DNA of 6,922 nucleotides, from the NCBI GenBank assembly GCA_003662205.1, contig QMXQ01000081.1, positions 1 to 6,922 of the forward strand, read 5' to 3'. Both the position numbers and the translations under genes were made by a program. Origin of the DNA: Candidatus Bathyarchaeota archaeon (lineage in GTDB: Archaea > Thermoproteota > Bathyarchaeia > TCS64). Below are positions 1 through 5,870 of the stretch, piece after piece (within the stretch, counting starts at the first letter, position 1; the number at the start of each line of letters is the position of its first letter). The notes below the pieces were generated by a model. It saw only the letters and a program-made list of their open reading frames with translations. It was not told the origin of the DNA and made no database searches.

Positions 1-11
1 GGTAACAAGAT

Positions 12-18
12 AAAAAAA
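12..18 (-). terminator. T-run terminator after gap
   Basis: On the minus strand, a run of seven T follows a C/G stretch about six bases after the gap stop codon (TAG at 26-24). Archaeal RNA polymerase commonly stops at such T-runs without a hairpin. No stem precedes it. Confidence 0.55.
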
Positions 19-23
19 GGGGG

Positions 24-1040
24 CTAGAGGCCCTCCAGCTCGCCCATCCTCTCCAGCATCCAGGCGAGCCTGTTGCTGTACCCCCACGCGCTGTCGTACC
101 AGGCGAGCACCTTGACCAGCTTCCCCGCCGTCATCGTCGACAGCCCGTCGATGGTGGCGGAGTGGGGGTCGTGGATGAAGTCCGACGAGACGAGGGGCTC
201 CTCGGTGTAGGCGAGGATACCCTTCAGCGCCCCCTCCGCGGCCTCCCTGTAGGCGGCGTTCACCTCCTCGGCGGCGGCGGGCCTCTCCACGGTGGCGACG
301 AGGTCTGTGATGGAGACGTTGGTCACCGGCACCCTCATGGCCATCCCGTTGAGTCTCCCCGCCAGCTCCGGCAGCACCAGGCCGATGGCCTTCGCGGCGC
401 CGGTGGTGGTCACGACGATGTTGGAGGCGGCGGCCCGAGCCCTGCGGAGGTCCCTGTGCTGCATGTCGAGGAGCCGCTGATCGTTGGTGTAGGCGTGGAC
501 AGTCGTCATCAGCCCTGACTCGATGCCGAAGGCGTCGTTGAGCACCTTCGCCATCGGCGCCAAGCAGTTGGTGGTGCACGAGGCCAGGGAGATGATGTTG
601 TGCTTCTCGGGGTCGTAGATGTCGTCGTTGACGCCGGGAACCACCGTCACGTCGGCCCCCTTTCCCCTCGCAGGGGCGGAGATCAGAACCTTTTTCGCGC
701 CCGCCTCCAGGTGCTTCGCCGCCTTCTCCCTTTCCCTGAATCGGCCCGTTGACTCGACGACGGTGTGGACGCCGAGGTCGTCCCAGGGCAGCTTCGCCGG
801 ATCGGGCTGCGAGAGCACCTTCAGCTCCTCCCCGTCGATGACGATGCATCCCTCCCCGGCCGAGACGTCCCGATCCAGCCGCCCGTGGACGGTGTCATAT
901 TTCAGCAGGTGGGCCAGGGTCGCCGCGTCCGTCAGGTCGTTAACGGCGACGACCTCCACGTCCGCGCCGGTCTCCAGGATCGCCCGGTAGAGGTTGCGGC
1001 CTATCCGCCCGAAGCCGTTTATACCCACTCTGATGACCAT
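24..1040 (-). CDS. gap: Glyceraldehyde-3-phosphate dehydrogenase, bacterial class I type
   Basis: Cytosolic enzyme that oxidises and phosphorylates glyceraldehyde-3-phosphate to 1,3-bisphosphoglycerate (or the reverse) in glycolysis/gluconeogenesis. Starting at the ATG at 1040 it has 338 residues, normal for class I GAPDH. An in-frame TTG at 1052 would add four residues; I prefer the ATG because the family begins with the 'IRVGINGFGRIGR' strand. Visible features: Rossmann motif GxGxxG at residues 9-14; Asp35 after the second strand (NDL), which usually favours NAD over NADP; catalytic Cys155 in ASCTTNC; His182 in TVHAYTNDQ; the DLRRARAAA and TTTGAAKA phosphate-binding segments; and RVPVTNVS at 236-243. 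One oddity: the usual YDNEWGYS motif reads YDSAWGYS (residues 315-322), replacing the Asn and Glu that are nearly invariant in the family. Archaea normally use class II GAPDH, so this is a bacterial-type enzyme in an archaeal context. The gene stands alone, divergent from dnaG, with its own promoter and terminator. Confidence 0.95.
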   Translation of the reverse strand: MVIRVGINGFGRIGRNLYRAILETGADVEVVAVNDLTDAATLAHLLKYDTVHGRLDRDVSAGEGCIVIDGEELKVLSQPDPAKLPWDDLGVHTVVESTGRFREREKAAKHLEAGAKKVLISAPARGKGADVTVVPGVNDDIYDPEKHNIISLASCTTNCLAPMAKVLNDAFGIESGLMTTVHAYTNDQRLLDMQHRDLRRARAAASNIVVTTTGAAKAIGLVLPELAGRLNGMAMRVPVTNVSITDLVATVERPAAAEEVNAAYREAAEGALKGILAYTEEPLVSSDFIHDPHSATIDGLSTMTAGKLVKVLAWYDSAWGYSNRLAWMLERMGELEGL

Positions 1041-1070
1041 CTCGATACCCAACCCTTAACACGCGTTCCA

Positions 1071-1080
1071 TCAAATAAAA
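1071..1080 (-). promoter_or_regulatory. Probable TATA box of gap
   Basis: On the minus strand this reads TTTTATTTGA, an A/T island in GC-rich surroundings. Its centre is about 26 bases before position 1050, so transcription would begin about 10 bases before the ATG at 1040. This short leader supports the ATG over the TTG at 1052. The call rests on pattern and spacing only. Confidence 0.5.
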
Positions 1081-1098
1081 GTCTCCCGAGCGAAGGTT

Positions 1099-1104
1099 TT
1101 TATC
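1099..1104 (+). promoter_or_regulatory. Possible TATA box toward dnaG or its leader RNA
   Basis: TTTATC inside a T5 run at 1097-1104, the same hexamer seen 27 bases before the SRP RNA 5' end at 4175-4180. The equivalent start here would be near 1126, about 170 bases before the dnaG start codon. That implies a long leader or a separate small RNA. A second A/T element, TATTTTAA at 1113-1120, would give a start near 1141. I cannot decide between them. Confidence 0.4.
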
Positions 1105-1125
1105 TGAGAGCGTATTTTAATCCCT

Positions 1126-1285
1126 GGGTGTTGGAAAAACACTCGTTCACTCTCACCGCAGGGCGAATGGGCCCCCGCCCAACTGGGGGCGTCATTCCCC
1201 TCGCATTCACTCCGGGTCTGATTCTATCATACCCAGGTGGGCCCCAGAAGGGTCGAAGGGGGCGCCTGCGGGAAGGGTGAAACCA
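1126..1285 (+). ncRNA. Candidate structured RNA or structured dnaG leader
   Basis: No coding gene is convincing here, but the plus strand folds by hand into a closed multi-hairpin shape. A small hairpin (1128-1132 with 1138-1142) comes first. A closing stem pairs 1146-1152 with 1275-1281 (one G-U) and continues as CCGCAG 1156-1161 with CTGCGG 1266-1271. Inside it lie three hairpins. The first pairs GAATGGGCCCCC at 1165-1176 with 1185-1197, with one bulge and one G-U. The second is CCGGGT-TGAT at 1212-1222 with ATCA-ACCC-GG up to 1237. The third pairs GCCCC at 1241-1245 with GGGGC at 1259-1263. A possible TATA box lies 27 bases before 1126. The RNA would end only about 10 bases before the dnaG start codon, so a cis-acting leader is as likely as a free RNA. 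It matches no RNA family I recognise. In GC-rich DNA some of this pairing could be chance. Confidence 0.3.
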
Positions 1286-1295
1286 CAGAAGAAAG

Positions 1296-2411
1296 GTGAT
1301 AGATACGGGTCAAAAGGATAGACAGGCCGGGGCGAAGTATGTCATCGAGGCGAGGTTCGTCGTGGACGGCGTCGTCGAGAGGCATGACGTCATCGGCGCC
1401 ATATTCGGCCAGACTGAGGGCCTCTTCCCCAAGGAGTTCGAGCTCAGGGAGCTTCAGAAGTCGGGGAAGATCGGCCGCATCGACATCGAGCTCAAATCCG
1501 AGAACGACAGGACCGAGGGAACCATCACGGTCCCCTCCAGCCTCGACAGGGCTGAGACGGCCATCATCGCGGCCGCGATGGAGACCGTCGACAGGATCGG
1601 CCCATGCGAGGCGAAGGTGACCATCGAGAAGATCGCGGACATCAGGGTCGACAAGCGGGAGAGGATCATCCGGCGCGCCAAGGAGCTGATGCGAGAGTGG
1701 GTGGTGAAGGAGACCCACGACATCGAGAAGCTCCTGGAGGAGGTCGCCAAGGAGGACCAGAAGGTCCAGCCCGTCCACTACGGGCGGGAGAGGCTGACGG
1801 CGACGCCCAACCTCTCCAAGGAGAAGGAGCTCATCATCGTCGAGGGGCGGGCAGACGTCATCAACCTGCTGAGGAGCGGGTACAGGGGAGTCATCGCCCT
1901 GGAGGGCGTGAAGATACCGAAGACCATCATAAACCTGACGAAGAAGAAGGAGACGACCGCCTTCCTGGACGGGGACCGGGGCGGGGACCTCATCCTGAAG
2001 GAGCTCATGCAGGTGGCGAGGCCGAAGTACGTGGCGCGGGCGCCGCGGGGCAAGGAGGTCGAGGACCTCACCCCCGACGAGATCAAGGAGGCCCTCGCCA
2101 AGAGGGTCCCCCTGGAGGAGATCGCCGTCTACGACAAGATCGCCGACCTCGCGAAGGGGCTGAAGGGAACCCTCGAGGCGGTCCTCCTGAGGAAGGACGG
2201 AAGCCAGGTGGGACGCGTCCCCGTCAGCGAGCTCGTCGACAAGATCAAGAAGAGCAAGGGTGTCGACCTCGTGGTCTTCGACGGCATCGTCACGGGCCGC
2301 CTCGTCGACACGGCGAAGGCGAGAGGCGTGAAGACCATCGTGGGCGCGAGGATCGCCGAAGGCGTCAAGATCCCAGCCGATCTAGAGGTTAAATCCTTCA
2401 ACGATCTCTAG
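1296..2411 (+). CDS. dnaG: Archaeal DnaG-type primase (Toprim domain)
   Basis: Archaeal DnaG: a Toprim-fold protein that has RNA primer synthesis activity in some archaea and is also a stable subunit of the RNA exosome, where it binds poly(A). It has 371 residues, somewhat short for the family but with a family-like C-terminus. The start is GTG at 1296. An in-frame stop at 1278-1280 excludes any longer version, and the conserved N-terminus (KYVIEAR, then DVIGAIFGQTEGLF) begins at about residue 14. The Toprim domain covers roughly residues 177-260. It carries the catalytic Glu183 in IVEGRADV and the DxD pair Asp225/Asp227 in FLDGDRGGD. The region before it (residues 14-170) is the archaeal DnaG N-terminal domain. 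The C-terminal part (about 275-371) ends in the family-typical ARIAEGVKIP segment. I see no strong Shine-Dalgarno, only a purine stretch directly before the start. Transcribed alone; neighbours on both sides point the other way. Confidence 0.95.
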   Translation: MIDTGQKDRQAGAKYVIEARFVVDGVVERHDVIGAIFGQTEGLFPKEFELRELQKSGKIGRIDIELKSENDRTEGTITVPSSLDRAETAIIAAAMETVDRIGPCEAKVTIEKIADIRVDKRERIIRRAKELMREWVVKETHDIEKLLEEVAKEDQKVQPVHYGRERLTATPNLSKEKELIIVEGRADVINLLRSGYRGVIALEGVKIPKTIINLTKKKETTAFLDGDRGGDLILKELMQVARPKYVARAPRGKEVEDLTPDEIKEALAKRVPLEEIAVYDKIADLAKGLKGTLEAVLLRKDGSQVGRVPVSELVDKIKKSKGVDLVVFDGIVTGRLVDTAKARGVKTIVGARIAEGVKIPADLEVKSFNDL

Positions 2412-2420
2412 TGGCCATAA

Positions 2421-2448
2421 CCCCCATTTTTTAATCAACCCCATTTTT
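2421..2448 (+). terminator. Double T-run terminator after dnaG
   Basis: Two near-copies of ACCCCATTTTT follow the dnaG stop codon (TAG 2409-2411): T6 at 2427-2432 and T5 at 2444-2448. Tandem T-runs without a hairpin are typical archaeal termination signals. The signal lies between dnaG and the converging gene that ends at 2510. Confidence 0.6.
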
Positions 2449-2509
2449 CACGGCAGCCCTACGGCCAAGTCGGTGGATAGATCGGGCTCCCGTCCGGCGC
2501 GCGAGGACA

Positions 2510-3193
2510 CTACATTCTGAGCCTGCGCCTGAGGGCGGGCCTGCTCCGGGATAGTTCCTCGAAGACCTCCCCGAAGCTCTCCTCGGGCGCCAGGCTCCGC
2601 TTGAGGAAGACGCCGGTCCTCCCCACCCTCTCCCGCCTGCGCAGGGTCCTCACCCGGTCGAGGACAACGGCGACGCTGACCCCCAGAAACCTAGCCACGA
2701 CACCCTCCCTGCCCGGGACGGGGGACTCGACGTGGCCGCTCGGAGTGGGCTCGATGAGCATGAGGCGCTTGTCGACACCGGGAGCCCGGACGCCCCCCTC
2801 GATCTCGGCGGCGCCCACTGAGCCGGCGAAGCCATAGAACTCGAGCTCCACAGGCCTCATCTCCACCAGGGGGAAGGAGTAGCTGCGGCGCTCCCCGACG
2901 TAGATGTACCCTTTGGCGGCGTAGGACGGGGTGGCCTGCACGATCTCGCGCGCGGCGACGGCGATGCCCGAGCGCTCCAGGGCCGCTTCGATGAGGGTCG
3001 GCGACGGCGGCCGGGGGATGAATATGTCGATGTCGCTCCCCTCGGAGACGTCGCCCCGGGCGATGCTGCCGTAGGCGAGGGCGTCGATGTGGCGGTCGGC
3101 GAGGGGGCGTATCATCTCCGCCGCCTCTGCCCGCAGCCGCCTGAACAGCCGCCACCTCCCCGCGCTGTAGGTGACCTCGACCCGCTCCGTCAG
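2510..3193 (-). CDS. Predicted archaeal nucleotidyltransferase (pol beta fold)
   Basis: Member of the minimal nucleotidyltransferase (DNA polymerase beta-like) superfamily; substrate unknown. Counting from a CTG at 3193 it has 227 residues. The NTase signature GSIARGDVSEGSDIDIF lies at residues 42-58: the GS pair is Gly42/Ser43 and the metal-binding acids are Asp54 and Asp56. The middle part (ATPSYAAKGYIYV, then SFPLVEMR) and the segment GVDKRLMLIEPT resemble an archaeal-specific family I recall. A helix-turn-helix-like segment (VARFLGVSVAVVLDRVRTL) follows, then RVGRTGVFLKR. The first canonical start is ATG at 3115, but the frame stays open upstream and encodes family-like sequence (VEVTYSAGRWRLFRRLRAEAAE), so the true start is earlier. 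The CTG has GGAGG at 3206-3202 at good spacing, although GGAGG and CCTCC (3197-3193) could pair and hide it. The other possibility is a one-base error linking the frame to ATG 3218. The function call is general; the start is uncertain. Confidence 0.8.
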   Translation of the reverse strand: MTERVEVTYSAGRWRLFRRLRAEAAEMIRPLADRHIDALAYGSIARGDVSEGSDIDIFIPRPPSPTLIEAALERSGIAVAAREIVQATPSYAAKGYIYVGERRSYSFPLVEMRPVELEFYGFAGSVGAAEIEGGVRAPGVDKRLMLIEPTPSGHVESPVPGREGVVARFLGVSVAVVLDRVRTLRRRERVGRTGVFLKRSLAPEESFGEVFEELSRSRPALRRRLRM

Positions 3194-3216
3194 GAGGCGT
3201 CCCTCCGCCGCAAACC

Positions 3217-3226
3217 ATATTTAAAT
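3217..3226. promoter_or_regulatory. A/T-rich TATA element between divergent genes
   Basis: ATATTTAAAT, close to palindromic, is the strongest A/T island between the nucleotidyltransferase and the protease. Read leftward it places a start near 3195, next to the proposed CTG. Read rightward it places a start near 3248, just before the protease reading frame. A second plus-strand candidate is TTTATTA at 3238-3244. Which direction or directions it serves cannot be seen. Confidence 0.45.
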
Positions 3227-3253
3227 GGGGCTGGGGGTTTATTAGGTCAGCCC

Positions 3254-4126
3254 ATTCATGCAGCCTCGGGGGCCTGGAGCACGGAGCACAACGTCCTCTT
3301 CACCCTATCCATCCTCCTCATAACCTGGTTCGCCTTTTACCTCACAGCCGTCCTCCTCAAGCTTGAGAGGTACGGCCTCGAGATCCATCCCCTCTATGCG
3401 CTCTACAAGTCGACGAGGCTGAACGCCTTCCTCAGGAGGCTGGGCCGCCGCAGCCCGGGGCTCTGGAGGGTGATCGGCAACGTCGGCGTCGCCGCCTCGG
3501 TGGGGGAGGTCATCTACATGACATACCTCCTGCTCCTCAACCTCTACAGGTTCTTCTACGTGCCGGAGCGGGCGTCCCCCGTGATGCCCCTCATCCCAGG
3601 GGTCACCATCCGGTTCGCGAGCCTCCCCTGGTTCCTGGCGGCGGCGGGCTTCGTCATCCTGATCCATGAGCTCGCCCACGGCGTCCAGTGTGTCGTCGAG
3701 GGCGTCCCCATCCGGTCCTCGGCGCTCCTCCTGGCGGTGGTCACCTTCGGCGGCGCCGTGGAGCCCGACGAGGAGGCGATGGAGGCCGCGGCGGCGATGT
3801 CGAAGCTGCGCATCTTCGCCGCGGGGTCGCTGGCCAACCTCGCGACGGGGCTGCTCGTCGTCGCCGTCTTCATCTTCCTCGGCGGCCTGCTGCCGGCGAC
3901 GGCCATGGTCTTCCTCCACTGGGTCTACTTCCTCTCCGTCAACATAGCCCTGGTGAACATGCTCCCCGTCTACCCCCTAGACGGCGGCCAGATGCTCAGG
4001 ACCTACGTCGCCTCCATGAAGCAACGGGGGAAGGCACTGCAGAAGGTCGCGATGTACGGCTTCCTCGCCCTCATAGCCTCGAACATCGTCCTCAGCCTTG
4101 TGAAGTTCGGCCTGGTCCCCCTGTAG
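3254..4126 (+). CDS. M50/site-2-type intramembrane zinc metalloprotease
   Basis: Polytopic membrane protease of the site-2 protease family, which cuts substrates within or next to the membrane; its substrate is unknown. Numbered from the in-frame ATT at 3254 it has 290 residues. A first hydrophobic helix spans about 14-35, followed by a basic loop (STRLNAFLRRLGRR). More helices lie at about 72-98 and 122-145. The zinc site HELAH is at 138-142 (Glu139 catalytic). A GSLANLATG helix covers about 191-199. The second zinc motif VYPLDGG is at 239-245, with Asp243 as the third ligand and PLDG in place of the common NPxDG. I see no PDZ domain. The only canonical upstream start is GTG at 3089, which would overlap the opposite gene by over 100 bases and add an unlikely arginine/proline-rich leader. 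The next is GTG at 3470, which would delete the first helix. An ATG at 3258 is one frame off; one extra G in the run 3268-3272 would join it to this frame (MQPRGAWSTEHN). Start therefore uncertain. Confidence 0.85.
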   Translation: MHAASGAWSTEHNVLFTLSILLITWFAFYLTAVLLKLERYGLEIHPLYALYKSTRLNAFLRRLGRRSPGLWRVIGNVGVAASVGEVIYMTYLLLLNLYRFFYVPERASPVMPLIPGVTIRFASLPWFLAAAGFVILIHELAHGVQCVVEGVPIRSSALLLAVVTFGGAVEPDEEAMEAAAAMSKLRIFAAGSLANLATGLLVVAVFIFLGGLLPATAMVFLHWVYFLSVNIALVNMLPVYPLDGGQMLRTYVASMKQRGKALQKVAMYGFLALIASNIVLSLVKFGLVPL

Positions 4127-4173
4127 GCCGTGGCTCGATTCACCCCAAGGTGCAGCGGGCGCCTGCGCAACGC

Positions 4174-4180
4174 ATTTATC
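4174..4180 (+). promoter_or_regulatory. TATA box of the SRP RNA gene
   Basis: ATTTATC in otherwise GC-rich DNA. It lies about 26 bases before 4201-4203, where the 5' strand of SRP helix 1 begins. That is the standard archaeal TATA-to-start distance, so the promoter and the RNA fold support each other. Confidence 0.7.
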
Positions 4181-4200
4181 CCCCCGTTCGCCTCTTCTAC

Positions 4201-4526
4201 CTGCAGCGGCAGGTAGGACCGGGGAGCTAGCCCTGCCCTACGCCTCAAATGGGCTTCACGGAGGGGTCAGCAACCCCAGGGTGAGCGGGGGAAGCGGGGC
4301 CGTAAGACGCCGCGCCGTCCGTCGAGGGCTCGCCCCGCGGGGCTGGCGGTTGACCTGCGCCGCCCTCGTAGGGGGGCGGCGGGGCATTCGCCGGGCGAAC
4401 CTGGCCAGGCCCGGGAGGGAGCAACCTAAGTCTGGACGTTCAGCGCTCGCGGGATCCGAGAAGGAGGAGGGCGGGGTGCCCCTGCGACCCCACCAGCCTG
4501 CGATCCCGGGGAGCTGCCGCTGCACC
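4201..4526 (+). ncRNA. Signal recognition particle RNA (archaeal 7S RNA)
   Basis: RNA scaffold of the signal recognition particle; it binds SRP19 and SRP54 and delivers ribosomes making membrane or secreted proteins to the translocon. About 320 bases, as usual for archaea. The ends pair perfectly as archaeal helix 1: GCAGCGGCAG at 4203-4212 with CTGCCGCTGC at 4514-4523. Helix 6, the SRP19 site, is a 10-bp stem (4358-4367 with 4372-4381) closed by the GNAR tetraloop GTAG at 4368-4371. Helix 8, the SRP54 site, contains the near-universal GAACCTGGCCAGG (4397-4409) and AGCAACC (4420-4426). The symmetric loop strands are CAGG 4406-4409 and AGCA 4420-4423. Its tip is CCC-GGGA-GGG at 4410-4419, a GNRA loop but GGGA where GGAA is usual. 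The Alu-domain part (about 4213-4290) includes a GGGGT/ACCCC hairpin at 4263-4277. End positions are accurate to a few bases. The gene lies directly before nurA on the same strand. Confidence 0.93.
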
Positions 4527-4535
4527 TTATCAACC

Positions 4536-4543
4536 CATATATG
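4536..4543 (+). promoter_or_regulatory. Probable TATA box of nurA–herA
   Basis: CATATATG, about 26 bases before 4566. Transcription would start just before or within the GGGGGA (4564-4569) that precedes the nurA start, giving a very short leader. It lies right after the SRP RNA 3' end, so nurA–herA probably has its own promoter rather than depending on read-through. Confidence 0.5.
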
Positions 4544-4574
4544 GGCATATCCACTGATAGCTTGGGGGACATCC

Positions 4575-5870
4575 TTGCCGCACGTGAGGGACATCTTCTT
4601 CGACGAGTTCTACGCCGAGCTGGAACGCGTCGCCGCCAGCATCGCTAGGGATGAGGAGGACGTCGAGACCCCGCCCGCCCTCAGGGAGGAGGCCAGGCGG
4701 CGCTGGCGCCCCTACGTCCCCGACCCCGAGGATCGGGGCGGGGTCCTCATCTCGGTGGACGGCGGCGTCCAGGTCTCCAACTTCGCCTACGGCGGCTTCG
4801 TCGCGGCGGGGCGGGCCTGCGCCGTGGTCTGCTGGCCCGGGAGGGACCGGGCGATTGAGAAGAGGGTGAAGATATACGTGGAGGAGGTCTACGACGAGCG
4901 GGACAGGGGGTTCATCCCCGGCTACGTCAGGATGATCTCGGAGTACGACGTGGCGCGGGCGGCGGCGGAGAGGGTGCTCGGGGAGGGGGCGCAGCCCCTC
5001 GTCCTCCTCGACGGCTCCCTATACTTCAGCCGGTTCCCCTACGCCATCAGGGAGTACCAGCACCACCCGGAGCTGCTGGCGGAGCTCTTCACGTCCATCG
5101 CGGCCCTCCACAGGCTCGGCATGGAGCGCGGCTTCCCGGTGGTCGCGGTCTCGAAGGACTCGACCGTCTTCTACCTGTACATGGCGCTGCTGAAGGAGGC
5201 GGCGACCCGGGCCGGGCTGGGGAGGCTGACGGAGCAGATAGAGAGGGCGACATCCCCCCTGGACCTCCGCCTCAAGATGGTGAAGTGGCCGCCGGAGGAC
5301 CGGGAGGCCATGAGGCCCCTGCTGGAGGAGCGCCCCCTCTGCGACACCGCCCTGATCAGGGCCTCCGCCAAGGAGGAGGGGTACACCCAGCCGCTGATGC
5401 TCGCGCCGTCCATATACTTCGGCAGGGACGACGCCCCAGCCCTCTACAGGCGCATCAAGGAGAACCTGGATGCGGAGACGGCGAACAGGGTTATCAGGGC
5501 GCTGCAGGATTTCTTCTCACACCCCGGGGTGGCGGTCACCTACTGGAAGCCGACGAGAAAGGCCCGCCCCTTCAGGGTGGACATATCGGCCGCGGCGCTG
5601 GGGTACACCGAGCCGTGGGGGAGGAGGGAAGGAAACATGTTCGTTGAGTGGGACCGGGATCTGAGCCGCCTTGAGGCGGTGCTGAACCACCTCGGCTACT
5701 GGTTCTGCAACGAGGTCGAGTACAACGTGCCGCTGATGCAGGCGGACATGATCGCCCGCTTCGACCGGACCCTGTACAGGACGAAGTATGAGCCCTTCAT
5801 CATCAGCAGGCTTAAGCGGGCGGGGCTGGACATAACGGGGAGGAGGAGGACCCTGAGGAAGGGAGGCTGA
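4575..5870 (+). CDS. nurA: NurA 5'-3' nuclease
   Basis: NurA is the archaeal single-strand endonuclease and 5'-3' exonuclease that works with the HerA translocase (and Mre11–Rad50) to resect DNA ends for recombination. I take TTG at 4575 as the start (431 residues): it has GGGGGA five bases upstream. GTG at 4584 (428 residues) is the alternative. The frame is open back to 4281, but that stretch is SRP RNA, so the longer version is not real. Visible motifs: ISVDGGVQ at 59-66 with the N-terminal catalytic-type Asp62; LVLLDGSLY at 142-150 with Asp146; VAVSKDS at 190-196; and a C-terminal segment RPFRVDIS (331-338) followed by VEYNVPLMQADMIA (381-394). Where I expect an Ala-His pair near the end of NurA proteins, this one shows Ala-Asp (Asp391). 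The stop codon overlaps the herA start (TGATG), so the two are translationally coupled. Family assignment rests on these motifs plus the herA neighbour. Confidence 0.88.
   Translation: MPHVRDIFFDEFYAELERVAASIARDEEDVETPPALREEARRRWRPYVPDPEDRGGVLISVDGGVQVSNFAYGGFVAAGRACAVVCWPGRDRAIEKRVKIYVEEVYDERDRGFIPGYVRMISEYDVARAAAERVLGEGAQPLVLLDGSLYFSRFPYAIREYQHHPELLAELFTSIAALHRLGMERGFPVVAVSKDSTVFYLYMALLKEAATRAGLGRLTEQIERATSPLDLRLKMVKWPPEDREAMRPLLEERPLCDTALIRASAKEEGYTQPLMLAPSIYFGRDDAPALYRRIKENLDAETANRVIRALQDFFSHPGVAVTYWKPTRKARPFRVDISAAALGYTEPWGRREGNMFVEWDRDLSRLEAVLNHLGYWFCNEVEYNVPLMQADMIARFDRTLYRTKYEPFIISRLKRAGLDITGRRRTLRKGG

Noticed and set aside
1143..1213. Direct repeat TCG(CA)TTCACTC at about 1143-1152 and 1201-1212
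   Set aside because: There are only two short imperfect copies with no third unit and no spacer regularity, so it is not a CRISPR or satellite; it is better explained as part of the RNA fold or as chance.
1167..1280. 37-codon plus-strand frame (ATG 1167 to TGA 1278-1280) directly before dnaG
   Set aside because: It has no clear ribosome binding site and reads as proline/glycine/arginine-rich sequence typical of GC-rich non-coding DNA. It also coincides with the inverted repeats of the RNA candidate. A leader peptide cannot be fully excluded.
1146..1281. tRNA, 5S rRNA, RNase P RNA or box C/D RNA in the structured region
   Set aside because: I found no T-loop GTTCRA motif, no 5S or RNase P conserved cores and no paired RTGATGA/CTGA boxes on either strand. 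ACA at 1285-1287 lies four bases beyond the closing stem, which is suggestive of an H/ACA RNA but not enough to call one.
1604..2392. Long plus-strand frame inside dnaG
   Set aside because: It lies in the +1 frame of a clear dnaG, and its product is a low-complexity Gly/Arg/Glu run, as expected from GC-rich codon positions.
2691..3218. Minus-strand frame from ATG 3218
   Set aside because: It is one frame off the nucleotidyltransferase, and its product is glycine/arginine/histidine-rich with no domain, a typical high-GC shadow.
3089..3253. Longer N-terminus of the membrane protease from GTG 3089
   Set aside because: It would overlap the opposite nucleotidyltransferase gene by over 100 bases, and the added residues look like an antisense shadow rather than protease sequence.
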